Positions 46,108-55,109 of a stretch of 64,000 nt of DNA are shown here, piece after piece. The translations under genes were made by a program, and so were the position numbers. A model generated the notes under the pieces. That model searched no databases. It was given only the letters and a program-made list of their open reading frames with translations, and had not been told where the DNA came from. Source of the stretch: Nitrospirillum iridis. Its GTDB lineage: Bacteria > Pseudomonadota > Alphaproteobacteria > Azospirillales > Azospirillaceae. The number at the start of each line of letters is the position of its first letter. Position 1 is the first letter of the stretch. The stretch spans positions 483,023 to 547,022 of the forward strand of contig NZ_JACIIZ010000003.1 of NCBI RefSeq assembly GCF_014205765.1. Reading direction: 5' to 3'.

Positions 46108-47430
46108 TCAGGACAGGCGCAGGCGGGACGCCAGCGCCAGGCAAACCGTCGCCCCCAGCGCGGGCAGGAGCGTCATCGGCGCGATAAGGGCGACGGGCGG
46201 CACGACCATCCCCCCGGGGGCACCCTCCCGCCATGCCAAGACTTCGCCGACCACCAGGACGGCCACCGCGCAGGCGACCTTGATGCAGAAGGTGAGCAGC
46301 CCGAAAACCTGGGTGGGCGCCCAACGATGGCCGGAAACGCCGGTGGTTCCGACACAGGCCCCCGCCGCTGCCCAAAGCAGCATGCTGACCCCGCCCAGCC
46401 CCGCTCCCAGGAAGCCGCCTGCCATGGCAATCCAAGCCGCGCCACGGTCACCGAGGAGGAGGAAAGCCAAGCCCCCGGCCATGGCCACCGCCGCCGCGCC
46501 GCGAAACGCCACCGCCGGCCCCCGGCGCTCGGCCACCACGGCCCAAACCGCCTGGCCGGCCAGGCCCCCGATGGCAACGGTCACCATGACGGTTCCCCGC
46601 GCCATGGGGGACTGAAGGACAGACGCGGCGAAATAGGGCTCCAACCGGGTGAACACCGAGGCTGAGCCCGACAGGACGAATTCAGCCACCAGCACGGTGG
46701 CGAGGCCGACGGGAAAGCGCATAGGCCAAACCGGCGCGGCCCCCTTCTCAAAAGCGGAGGGAATACCGGCCACGGCGCCATTCCCACCGGCCCGCGCGAC
46801 CCGCCGGAAACCAGCCGCACTGATCACCCCCAGCCCCCAAAGGACCAGGGCGAAGACCCAGAAGGCCACCGCCTGGTCCGCCATGTCACCGCCCAGGAAC
46901 ACGGGGGCCATCCCCGCGATCGTCAGCGTCGCCAAGCCCGCACCGACGAAGCGAAGCGCGGACAGGCGGGTACGCAACCCATCCCCCGCGACCATGCCCA
47001 GCACGGCGTTCTGGGGCACATCATAAAGCGCGTAGGCAAGGCGGAAGAGCAATCCCGTCCCCAGCGCATAAGCGAGGCGCCAGCCGGGCGGAATCAGCCC
47101 CGTCGACAGGAAAAGCAGCAGGGCGGCCCCCGCCAGGACGCTGCCCCGGAAATGAAGGGATGCGGCCGCCGGCACCGTCGCCGCGCGTATCCGCAGCGCA
47201 TGCCCGATCACCAAATCGGTGGCGCCATTCACCACCAGGGAGAATGCCAGCACGCCACCCATGGCGCGCGGCGCCAGGCCGCAAGCCTCCGTCAGGAAGT
47301 AGGCGAACAGCAGTTCGCTGCTGTACCAGATCAGGCTTTTGCAATAATGGCCGAGGGCATAGGCCCGCCAGAGTGGCACCCGCAACACCGCGACCCACCC
47401 CGGGCCGCCATTCCCATCCATACGGGCCAT
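46108..47430 (-). CDS. MFS transporter, GPH (glycoside-pentoside) type
   Basis: 440 residues with about 12 hydrophobic helices. The start is ATG 47430 (MARMDGNGG). It resembles the GPH cation-sugar symporters: helix 1 region SLIWYSSELLFAYFLTEACGL, helix 5-6 loop YALYDVPQNAVLGMVAGD, and later EFVLSGSASVFTRLEPYFAA in segments. It lies 82 nt after a ROK regulator on the same strand. Sugar or glycoside uptake is likely; the substrate is unknown. Confidence 0.82.
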   Translation of the reverse strand: MARMDGNGGPGWVAVLRVPLWRAYALGHYCKSLIWYSSELLFAYFLTEACGLAPRAMGGVLAFSLVVNGATDLVIGHALRIRAATVPAAASLHFRGSVLAGAALLLFLSTGLIPPGWRLAYALGTGLLFRLAYALYDVPQNAVLGMVAGDGLRTRLSALRFVGAGLATLTIAGMAPVFLGGDMADQAVAFWVFALVLWGLGVISAAGFRRVARAGGNGAVAGIPSAFEKGAAPVWPMRFPVGLATVLVAEFVLSGSASVFTRLEPYFAASVLQSPMARGTVMVTVAIGGLAGQAVWAVVAERRGPAVAFRGAAAVAMAGGLAFLLLGDRGAAWIAMAGGFLGAGLGGVSMLLWAAAGACVGTTGVSGHRWAPTQVFGLLTFCIKVACAVAVLVVGEVLAWREGAPGGMVVPPVALIAPMTLLPALGATVCLALASRLRLS

Positions 47431-47512
47431 CAGGCTGTTCCTGGCGCAGTTCGGCCCGCACACTATCCCGCCGGCATTGCGATCGTGTGACACCGTGCCG
47501 GACGCGGCCGCT

Positions 47513-48691
47513 TCAGGCGAAGAAGGCCTCCCGCAGGGGCATGACCGCAGCACCGAGGGCCACCGGATCGCCGGGCGCTTCCGCCACCACCACCGACGGC
47601 AAAGGGGGCGGATAGCCCCGTCGATTGGTCGCCTGGGGAATGGTGATGCGCCGCGCCAACGCCTGGGCGATGGAGGGCGGCAGGCGCCCGCCGATGACGA
47701 TCAGCCCGGGATCGATGCCGTAGGCCAGCAGGGCGCACAGCAGGCTGAAGGACTTCTCCGCCTGGTCCAGCCAATCGGAAACCCCCGCCCAGGCGACGTC
47801 GATGGTCCGCACCATGTCCTCCACCGTGGCGAAGGGGTGTCCACGATCCCGCAGGCAGGTCTGCAACAGGTCAAGGTTGGTGTAGGTGACGCCGGCCATG
47901 GTCCAGATGCCGCCAAACTCCCCGGCGTTGCCATGATGGCCGCGGAAGGGCCGGCCATCGGCGATGATGCCGCCGCCGAAACCATTGGTCAGATGCAGAT
48001 AGGCGAAGTCGCGGCATCGCCGGCCCACGCCGAACAGGCTTTCACCAATGGCGGCGACGGTGCCGTCATTGTCGACCATCACGGGCAGGCGCAGCGCATC
48101 GGCCAGGATGGGCTCGATCTCCACCAAGGCCCAGTCATCCAGATAGGCCGGCGGATTGAACAGCCGCCCCTGGCCGACATAAAAGGCGGAGATGCCGACA
48201 CCGACCCCGATGAGCCGACGCTCCTCAATCGCCGCCTCATCAATCAGTTCGCGTTTGAAGACCCGCAGATGATCCAGTACCGCCTGGCGGCCCATGGTGG
48301 GCATGGCCGCGCGCCGTTGCCCCCGTACCCGGCCGGCGAAATCCATCAGGGTCATGGAAACCACGTCCCCCAGCATGGACACCCCCAAGGCGTAGGCGAA
48401 GTCGGGGTTCAGGGTGACGTGCACGCTGGGATGCCCCGGTCGATCCGCCTGCCGGGCGGCGACGCGCACCAAGCCGTCTTGCTGGAACCCCTGCAACAGC
48501 CGGGTGACGGTGGGCTGGGCCAGATCCAGGGATCGCGTGACTTCCGCCTGGCTCAAGCCATCGCTCTTCAACAGCAGATCAAGAACCCGCCGCCCCCCCT
48601 CGCTGACCGGGCGGGCCACCGAGATGACGGGTAAGGCGGGGCTGTGGTCAGGCAGGGCGCGCATCGGATCGGCAGGTTCCCAGGGTGGCAT
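47513..48691 (-). CDS. ROK-family transcriptional regulator 1
   Basis: 392 residues from ATG 48691 (later ATG 48664 is possible). An N-terminal winged helix (GLSQAEVTRSLDLAQPTVTRLLQGFQQDGL) is followed by a ROK sugar-kinase-like fold: VMVDNDGTVAAIGESLFG, NGFGGGIIADGRPFRGHHGNAGEFGG, IVIGGRLPPS. The Cys-rich zinc motif of NagC/Mlc is absent, leaving only the His and Glu of HHGNAGEF. It is divergent from a TonB receptor with a 13-nt palindrome between; probably a sugar-responsive repressor of both directions. Confidence 0.9.
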   Translation of the reverse strand: MPPWEPADPMRALPDHSPALPVISVARPVSEGGRRVLDLLLKSDGLSQAEVTRSLDLAQPTVTRLLQGFQQDGLVRVAARQADRPGHPSVHVTLNPDFAYALGVSMLGDVVSMTLMDFAGRVRGQRRAAMPTMGRQAVLDHLRVFKRELIDEAAIEERRLIGVGVGISAFYVGQGRLFNPPAYLDDWALVEIEPILADALRLPVMVDNDGTVAAIGESLFGVGRRCRDFAYLHLTNGFGGGIIADGRPFRGHHGNAGEFGGIWTMAGVTYTNLDLLQTCLRDRGHPFATVEDMVRTIDVAWAGVSDWLDQAEKSFSLLCALLAYGIDPGLIVIGGRLPPSIAQALARRITIPQATNRRGYPPPLPSVVVAEAPGDPVALGAAVMPLREAFFA

Positions 48692-48740
48692 AAGCCCATA
48701 GAGACACACTCCTCCGCCGTCATCAAGAGTTCATACATGT

Positions 48741-48753
48741 TGCATACTATGCA
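48741..48753. promoter_or_regulatory. Candidate ROK operator between ROK1 and the TonB receptor
   Basis: A perfect odd palindrome TGCATA-C-TATGCA. It is embedded in an AT-rich stretch in which TACAT occurs on both sides (48734-48762). It lies 50 nt from the ROK start and 79 nt from the receptor start, as expected for a shared operator. Confidence 0.5.
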
Positions 48754-48831
48754 TGCTACATACATTTAATGGAATGCGCCGGGGTGCATCCGTGCAGAAT
48801 TGCTAAGGCCATTCAAGGCCAGGGGGAAGTC

Positions 48832-51618
48832 ATGGGGTTTTTGGGGATTTTTGGCCGCAAAGCGGCATTGTTGTGTACCGCCCTATCGCTGGGCGTGTTG
48901 CAGGCGGCCATCGGCCAAGCCTGGGCGGCGGAGGCGGCGCCAACCGCATCGGACGCGACCGACGGCGGTACGGAAGAGATCATCGTCACCGGCGTGCGCC
49001 GGTCGAACGCCAAGGCGATCGACAGCAAACTGAACACGCCGGGCGTGACCGACGTCATCAGCGCGGACGACGCCCAGTCCCTGCCCGACCGCACCATCGT
49101 GGAGGCGTTGCGGCGCGTGCCCGGCCTGTCCGTCCTGCCGGCCACCGATAACGAGCATCCGCGCGATGAGGCCGCCAGCCCGGTCATCCGGGGGCTGGGT
49201 CCGGCCTACAACAACGTCACCATCGACGGCGTGCCCATCGCCTCACCCGGAACGCCCAACGGCAACCTGGGCTCCATGGGCCGGGGCGTGCGGCTGGACA
49301 TCCTGCCCACTTCGATGATCAGCGAGTTGCAGGTGACCAAAACCTTCACCGCCGACCTGGACCCCAACGCCGTGGGCGGCGCCATCAACCTGAAGACCCG
49401 CAGCGCCTTCGACAATGGCGGCCGGCCCTTCTTCACGGCGGAAGGCGCCCTGGGCATGGCCAACGACCACGGCCAGCCGCGCAGCCAGGATCCTTTGGGC
49501 CGCCGCATCAGCGGCACCGGCAGCATGACCTTTGGCCCTGACCACATGTTCGGTGTGGTGGTGTCGGCGAATTACCAGAAGCTGGACAGCTTCACCGACA
49601 CCCACATGACGACGGACACCATCCATTACAACTTCTACAACAGCGCCGGCGTCCTGCAGAAGACCACCAACCTGGGCAACGGCATCGCCGTACCGCAGCA
49701 GGACAAGTATTGGTACGTGGAGGACAGCCGCCAGCGTGTCGGCGCCACCACCAAGCTGGAGATCCAGCCCACCGACGCCCTCTATGGCTTTCTGACGCTG
49801 GGTCATTACCGCTTCGTCGACACCATGGAGCGGAACGAGGTCATCCTGGATCCGCGCAGCACCGCCACCGTCTACAACCAGACCGCCACCTCGGGCAGCT
49901 ATCCCGGCGGCGATGTGGAGGTGGGGTTCGAGCATTCCAACATCATCACCACCACCAATCTGGCACAGGCGGGGCTGGATTGGCGCCCCGCCGACAACCA
50001 GCTGCTGTCGGTGCGCGGTAACATGTCGCGGTCTACCTACCGTGAGCCGTTCGACATGGTGAAGTACATGACCGGGCTGAGTTACCCGGCCCCCGGCAAC
50101 GCCGGCGCCATCTCCGCCAACGCGGCCAAACCCGCCTACGCCTTCAACTATGACACCAGCCAGTTGAACCAGCAGTTCAACATGAACCCCAGCGCCTACT
50201 ACAACCTGTCCAATTACAGCGGGCTGTACTGGCGCCAGGCCAAGCGGTCGGCCGACGACGACATCAAGAACACCCGCGCCGACTACAAGTACAATATGGG
50301 CGCCAAGGACCAGGGCCTGGGCTTCGCCGTGGGCGCCAGCTTCACCGATGACCGGCCTGACTACAACGTCTGGCGCAACGATTGGGAGCCGAACAACACC
50401 GCCGGCCGGGTGCTGCTGGTGGATGCCGCCGGGCCGGCCGGCGCGCCGATGAAATACTCCAACGGCCTGAACCTGCTGACCATCGACCCCACCAAGGCCT
50501 GGGCCGTGTTCAACGCCAACCCGTCCTGGTTCAACCTGACGGACCAGTCGTCTTTCAACAACCAGGATAACTTCAAGCATGTGGAACAGACGGTGGGCGC
50601 CTATGCCACCGTCGCCTATGCGCTGGACGATTTCCACGCCCAGGTGGGCCTGCATAACGACAGCACCGACCAGGACACGACAAGCCGCGCCAAGGTGGCC
50701 GGCGCCTGGACCGATCTGAAGACCAGCTCCAGCTACGATTATCTGCTGCCCTCGGCGCTGGCCAGCTACGACATCACGCCCGACCTGGACGTGCGCGCCG
50801 GTGCCAGCCAGACCATCGGCCGCCCCAGCTACGACAGCTATGCCGCGCGCACGTCCATCAGCTTCACCAACGCCTCGGACCTGGGCAACGCCAACGCCAC
50901 GGGCGTGTCCGTCACCGTCGGCAATCCCAACATCAAGCCGCGCCTGTCCACCAACGTCGACCTGGCCATTGATTACCGGCTGCCCAACGAGGGCGGCGGT
51001 CTCTTGTCGCTGGCCCTGTTCAACAAGGACATCAAGGACGAGATCTTCACGTCCAGTTCCCTCGGCTACACCTACCAGGGCGTGACCTACGCCAACGCCG
51101 TGGTTTCCACCCCGCAGAACGCCAGCACGGCGTCGATCCGGGGCGCGGAATTGAGCGCGGTGGTCAACTCGCTGGAATGGATCCATCCCTGGCTGCGCGA
51201 CTTCGGCGTCAGCGGCAACTGGTCCTTCCTGGACGGCGAAATGTCGGTGCTGCAATCCAACGGCGCCAGCCGGACCCTGAGCCGGCTGGTGGGACAGCCC
51301 AACCAGGTGCGCAACCTTCAGGCCTTCTACAGCGCCGACGGTTTCGAGATCCGCGCCGCCTACAGCCGCCAGGGCAAGGCCTTGCGCTCCATCGTGCCGG
51401 ATATCGCCTGGCAGGATCTGTATTGGGCGCCGCGGGAACAGGTGGACCTGCAGGCCAGCTACAAGGTCCGTGAGAGCGTGACCCTGCTGGGGGAGGTCAG
51501 CAACCTGACCCACACCCGCCTGACCAGCCTGGTCGGCCCCAACCAGAACCTGCTGAAGGACAGCTATTCCGTCCCGACGGTGTTCTGGGTGGGCGTGCGC
51601 TTCACCCCGGACCTCTGA
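48832..51618 (+). CDS. TonB-dependent receptor (carbohydrate-type), ROK1-linked
   Basis: 928 residues from ATG 48832 with GGGGGAAG upstream. It has a signal peptide (KAALLCTALSLGVLQAAIG), TonB box EEIIVTGVRRS, plug AQSLPDRTIVEALRRVPGLSV in segments, TIDGVPIASPGTPNGNLGS and VGGAINLKTRS, and barrel end WVGVRFTPDL. Length and plug match the large receptors used for oligosaccharides in Caulobacter and sphingomonads. Followed by a phospholipase C 68 nt downstream. The ROK/MFS gene pair lies on the other side, so a glycan- or glycolipid-derived nutrient is plausible. Confidence 0.9.
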   Translation: MGFLGIFGRKAALLCTALSLGVLQAAIGQAWAAEAAPTASDATDGGTEEIIVTGVRRSNAKAIDSKLNTPGVTDVISADDAQSLPDRTIVEALRRVPGLSVLPATDNEHPRDEAASPVIRGLGPAYNNVTIDGVPIASPGTPNGNLGSMGRGVRLDILPTSMISELQVTKTFTADLDPNAVGGAINLKTRSAFDNGGRPFFTAEGALGMANDHGQPRSQDPLGRRISGTGSMTFGPDHMFGVVVSANYQKLDSFTDTHMTTDTIHYNFYNSAGVLQKTTNLGNGIAVPQQDKYWYVEDSRQRVGATTKLEIQPTDALYGFLTLGHYRFVDTMERNEVILDPRSTATVYNQTATSGSYPGGDVEVGFEHSNIITTTNLAQAGLDWRPADNQLLSVRGNMSRSTYREPFDMVKYMTGLSYPAPGNAGAISANAAKPAYAFNYDTSQLNQQFNMNPSAYYNLSNYSGLYWRQAKRSADDDIKNTRADYKYNMGAKDQGLGFAVGASFTDDRPDYNVWRNDWEPNNTAGRVLLVDAAGPAGAPMKYSNGLNLLTIDPTKAWAVFNANPSWFNLTDQSSFNNQDNFKHVEQTVGAYATVAYALDDFHAQVGLHNDSTDQDTTSRAKVAGAWTDLKTSSSYDYLLPSALASYDITPDLDVRAGASQTIGRPSYDSYAARTSISFTNASDLGNANATGVSVTVGNPNIKPRLSTNVDLAIDYRLPNEGGGLLSLALFNKDIKDEIFTSSSLGYTYQGVTYANAVVSTPQNASTASIRGAELSAVVNSLEWIHPWLRDFGVSGNWSFLDGEMSVLQSNGASRTLSRLVGQPNQVRNLQAFYSADGFEIRAAYSRQGKALRSIVPDIAWQDLYWAPREQVDLQASYKVRESVTLLGEVSNLTHTRLTSLVGPNQNLLKDSYSVPTVFWVGVRFTPDL

Positions 51619-51631
51619 CCTCTCCAACCCA

Positions 51632-51656
51632 CCCCGGGGACCCACCGTCCCCGGGG
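51632..51656 (+). terminator. Hairpin between the TonB receptor and phospholipase C
   Basis: A perfect 10-bp stem CCCCGGGGAC (51632-51641 with 51647-51656), loop CCACC, then CTTCC. It is GC-rich without a strong T-run; it may partly end or attenuate the receptor transcript before the phospholipase gene. Confidence 0.6.
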
Positions 51657-51686
51657 CTTCCATCCCCCATCGATGCGAGACCGCCC

Positions 51687-53768
51687 GTGCGGCTGACCCG
51701 ACGCCACCTTCTATCCGCCGCCGGCCTGACCGGCACCGCCGCCCTGCTGGCCCCCATCAGCCGCGCCCTGGCGCTGTCGCCACCGTCAGGCGGCGGCCTA
51801 GCCGATATCCGCCATGTCGTCATCCTGATGCAGGAGAACCGGTCGTTCGACCATTACTTCGGCACCTTGCGCGGAGTTCGCGGCTTCCACGACCGGGTGA
51901 CCGCGCCGGGCGGCAAAGGCGGCATCTGGCGCCAGGCGGACGGCCAGGGCGGATATGTGCGGCCCTTCCCCCTGGACGGCGCCGCGACCTCAGCCCAGAA
52001 CATCGCCTCCTTGCCCCACTCCTGGGTGGATGGGCACGCCGCCTGGAACGGTGGCCGCAACGACAATTGGGTGCCGGCCAAGGGGGGGCTGACCATGGCG
52101 CACTACGCCCGCGCCGACCTGCCCTTCCACTTCGCGCTGGCCGACGCCTTCACCGTCTGCGACGCCTTCTTCTGTTCCACCCCCAGCGCCACCAACCCCA
52201 ACCGCGCCCACCTCATGACCGGCACGGTGGACCCGCTGGGCCTGGCGGGCGGACCCATGCTGAAACAGCCGGCGGAAGGTCCGGACTACCAGCCGCTGAA
52301 CGGTCCGCCCTTTTCCTGGACCACCTATCCCGAGCGGCTGGAGCGGGCCGGCGTTTCCTGGCGCATCTACCAGGGGGTGGACGCCGACGGCCCCTTCACC
52401 ATCGATCCGCAGGATATGATCAGGCCCCGGCATCGCCCGGCGGTGGACGAGGATGATGGCGTCAGCTGCTTCAACGTCCTGCGCTTTTTCAAGCAGTACG
52501 CGGCAGCACCCGTGGGATCACCCCTTCATGCCAAGGCCATGACCCGCCGCCCGCCCAGCGTCTTCGCCGCCGATGCCAAGGCGGGCCGGTTACCCGCCGT
52601 ATCCTGGCTGATGCCACCGCACAACCATTCCGAACACCCGCGCTACGCACCCTTGGATGGGGCCGCCTACATCGCCACGGTGCTGGAGGCGCTGACCGCC
52701 AATCCGGAGACTTGGCGGCACACGGCCTTGTTCGTCCTTTATGACGAGAACGACGGCTTTTTCGACCACGTCCTGCCGCCGGCGCCGCCGGCCGCGCCAG
52801 GTGGCGGCCTGTCCAATATCGACCTGGGCGGAGAGATCAACGCCAGCGACGGCCAGCCCTTCGGCCTGGGCGCCCGCGTGCCCATGATCGTCGTCTCCCC
52901 CTGGTCCACCGGCGGTGCCGTCTGTTCGGAGGTGTTCGACCACACCTCGGTCCTGCGCTTCCTGGAAACCCGCTTCGGCGTGGCGGAGCCGAACATCAGC
53001 CCCTGGCGCCGCGCTGTCTGCGGTGACCTGACCAGCGCCTTCGACTTCGCCCAGGCCAAAGGGCCGCCGGCCTCAATGCCGGACACCCGGGGATATCGTG
53101 CCCAGGTGCAGGCCCAGGCCCACCTGCCGGACCCCACCCCACGGCGTCATGAGGACGACCTGAGCCAGGAAGCCGGGCAGCGCCCGGCGCGCCCGGCGCC
53201 CTATGACTTGGCGGTCGACCTGGGCGCGGCGCCGCGAACCCGGGAACCGATCCTGACCTTCCGCAACGACGGGCGGGCCGCCGCCGTCTTCCACGTCTTC
53301 GACCGGCTGACGCCGGACGCCGCCCCCGCCCGCCACACGCTGGCCGCGGGAACCAGCATGTCCGCCCCCGCCCCCTGCAACGAGGCGGAGGGGTGCGATG
53401 TCCTGGTGCTGGGCCCCAACGGCTTCTTGCGCCAGTTCACGGCCGCGCCCCCTGCCGCCCGAACCGCGGCACTGTCCGCCAGGGCCGATGGACGACATCA
53501 GACGCTGGAACTGGCCATGACAGGGACGGACGGGGCGGCTTCGCGCCTGACCCTGCGTGACAACGCCTACGGCGTCATGCCCGTCGAGGTGACACTGGGG
53601 CCCGGCGAGCGGCGGACCATCGCCTGGCAGACCGACGGCAGCCACGGCTGGTATGACATCACGCTGACCTTGTCGGGCGCCGAGGGGGAACTTGGCTGGC
53701 GTTTGGCCGGTCATGTCGAAACCGGCATGCCCAGCCGATCCGACCCCGCGTGGGGGGCGGATATCTGA
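51687..53768 (+). CDS. Phosphocholine-type phospholipase C (secreted)
   Basis: 693 residues from GTG 51687 (RLTRRHLLSAAGLTGTAALL, a twin-arginine signal). It is a member of the bacterial PlcC/PlcN family that cleaves phosphatidylcholine or sphingomyelin. The catalytic landmarks are MQENRSFDHYFGTLRGVRGF, CTSPSATNPNRAHLMTGT-like CSTPSATNPNRAHLMTG, and YDENDGFFDHVLPP; the C-terminal DUF756 repeats are VDLGAAPRTREPILTFRNDG and GVMPVEVTLGPGERRTIAW in segments. The signal for Tat export fits the family. Its position behind a TonB receptor and a sugar-type regulator is unusual and suggests release of phospholipid headgroups for uptake. Confidence 0.9.
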   Translation: MRLTRRHLLSAAGLTGTAALLAPISRALALSPPSGGGLADIRHVVILMQENRSFDHYFGTLRGVRGFHDRVTAPGGKGGIWRQADGQGGYVRPFPLDGAATSAQNIASLPHSWVDGHAAWNGGRNDNWVPAKGGLTMAHYARADLPFHFALADAFTVCDAFFCSTPSATNPNRAHLMTGTVDPLGLAGGPMLKQPAEGPDYQPLNGPPFSWTTYPERLERAGVSWRIYQGVDADGPFTIDPQDMIRPRHRPAVDEDDGVSCFNVLRFFKQYAAAPVGSPLHAKAMTRRPPSVFAADAKAGRLPAVSWLMPPHNHSEHPRYAPLDGAAYIATVLEALTANPETWRHTALFVLYDENDGFFDHVLPPAPPAAPGGGLSNIDLGGEINASDGQPFGLGARVPMIVVSPWSTGGAVCSEVFDHTSVLRFLETRFGVAEPNISPWRRAVCGDLTSAFDFAQAKGPPASMPDTRGYRAQVQAQAHLPDPTPRRHEDDLSQEAGQRPARPAPYDLAVDLGAAPRTREPILTFRNDGRAAAVFHVFDRLTPDAAPARHTLAAGTSMSAPAPCNEAEGCDVLVLGPNGFLRQFTAAPPAARTAALSARADGRHQTLELAMTGTDGAASRLTLRDNAYGVMPVEVTLGPGERRTIAWQTDGSHGWYDITLTLSGAEGELGWRLAGHVETGMPSRSDPAWGADI

Positions 53769-53776
53769 AATCACAA

Positions 53777-53801
53777 GGATGGTGCGTCACGCGCGCCATC
53801 C
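53777..53801 (+). terminator. Hairpin after phospholipase C
   Basis: A 10-bp stem with one G-T pair (GGATGGTGCG, 53777-53786, with 53792-53801) and a 5-nt loop, 8 nt after the stop. There is no T-run; it is probably a transcript-end or stabilising hairpin. Confidence 0.45.
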
Positions 53802-53818
53802 TGAGATAAGAGCGCGAT

Positions 53819-54988
53819 GTGAACGCGCGGATGGGTTGCCTGATGGATCCTGTGTCGATGCCGCCCTCCTCCGGGTTGGCCGCCCCCGAGGCCTATTGCT
53901 CCGCCAACGAGCGGCGGCTACTTCGGCTTATCCGGGAGCGGGGCTCCATTTCACGGGCCGACCTGGCGCGGGAAACGGGCTTGACCCTGCAATCCATCGT
54001 GCGGTTGGTCGCGGGCTTGATGGAACGGGATCTGGTGGTGGGCGGGCCGAAAGTGCCCTCCGGCCCGGGCCAGCCCAGCCTGCCCATCGAAATCGCCCGC
54101 GACGCCGCCTTTTCCATGGGCGTGTCGATCATGGACGATGCCCTTTCAATCGTGGTGATCGACCTTTCCGGGCGCGTGTGGGCGACCCATGAGGAACTGT
54201 TCGACACATCCGACCGGCACCGGGTGGCCACCCATTTGAGCGTCCTGCTCAAGGACCTGGCGGGCAAGGCCGGTTTCACCCCCTCCCGCCTGGCCGGCGT
54301 GGGCGTCGCGGTTCCCGGCTTCTTCGTGGCCGACAAGGGGGTGGTGAATGCCCCCCTGGTGATGAACGACTGGGCGCTGACCGACCTGGAATCCCATCTG
54401 GGCGACGCTCTGGGACTTCCGGTATGGATAGAGAACGATGGCAGCGCCGCCGCCGCCGGCGAAAGCGTCTATGGCGCCGGCCTGCACCACCGCAGTTTCG
54501 CCTATATCTATATCGCCTCCGGCCTGGGCGGCGGCATCGTGCTGGAGGGCAAGCCCTGGCGTGGCCGCCATGGCAACGCCGGGGAGTTCACGGGCAGCCT
54601 GCCGCCGGACGCCCGGGCCAACCGCCCCACCCTGCGCCTGCTGCTGGACTTGGTGAACGCGGCCGGCGGCACCTATCCCTCCGTGGGTCGGCTGCTTCAA
54701 GGCTTCGATCCCGCCTCACCAGCCGTCGATGAGTGGCTGGCCCGCACCCGGGAGAGCCTGTCCGCCATCATCTCGGCTGCCGCCGCCATCCTCGACCCCG
54801 ACGCCATTGTCATCGGCGGCCGCATTCCGCCGATCCTGGCACAGCGTCTCATCGACGGCAGCCAGTTCTATTCCGTACCGGTGCGCCAGCAAGACCGTCG
54901 CTTCCCAAGCCTGATCGTCTCCCGCGCTGGCAGCAATTGCGCCGCCCTGGGGGCCGCCACCCTGCCCTTCCTGCATCACTTTTTTTGA
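53819..54988 (+). CDS. ROK-family transcriptional regulator 2
   Basis: 389 residues from GTG 53819; ATGs at 53831 and 53843 are alternatives. The winged helix is RLLRLIRERGSISRADLARETGLTLQSIVRLV in segments, then a ROK fold with VWIENDGSAAAAGESVYG, GLGGGIVLEGKPWRGRHGNAGEFTG and IVIGGRIPPI. As in ROK1, the Cys zinc motif is missing and HxGNAGEF remains; the two are paralogues with the same domain order. It is upstream of a TonB receptor with a 27-nt palindrome in between (55056-55082), its probable operator. Confidence 0.9.
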   Translation: MNARMGCLMDPVSMPPSSGLAAPEAYCSANERRLLRLIRERGSISRADLARETGLTLQSIVRLVAGLMERDLVVGGPKVPSGPGQPSLPIEIARDAAFSMGVSIMDDALSIVVIDLSGRVWATHEELFDTSDRHRVATHLSVLLKDLAGKAGFTPSRLAGVGVAVPGFFVADKGVVNAPLVMNDWALTDLESHLGDALGLPVWIENDGSAAAAGESVYGAGLHHRSFAYIYIASGLGGGIVLEGKPWRGRHGNAGEFTGSLPPDARANRPTLRLLLDLVNAAGGTYPSVGRLLQGFDPASPAVDEWLARTRESLSAIISAAAAILDPDAIVIGGRIPPILAQRLIDGSQFYSVPVRQQDRRFPSLIVSRAGSNCAALGAATLPFLHHFF

Positions 54989-55055
54989 GGGCGCGCCGCC
55001 CGCTGATGACCGGACCCACAGGGCTGTCATCGAAATATCATAAAATCCGCCACGA

Positions 55056-55082
55056 TTTAATAACTCACAGTGAGTTATTAAA
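55056..55082. promoter_or_regulatory. 27-nt perfect palindromic operator before the TonB receptor
   Basis: TTTAATAACTCAC, a central A, then the exact complement. It ends 27 nt before the receptor ATG (55110). A TAAAAT at 55041-55046 could be the -10, which would put the palindrome over the transcription start, where a repressor would block initiation. ROK2, encoded directly upstream, is the natural binder. Confidence 0.7.
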
Positions 55083-55109
55083 CCCCCGTACGCAATCGGG
55101 GGAGCCACC

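Noticed and set aside
49243..51663. 806-codon open frame on the minus strand
   Set aside because: It is the complement of a TonB receptor with signal peptide, plug and barrel; the minus-strand translation is low-complexity Gly/Val/Ala typical of a GC-rich shadow frame.
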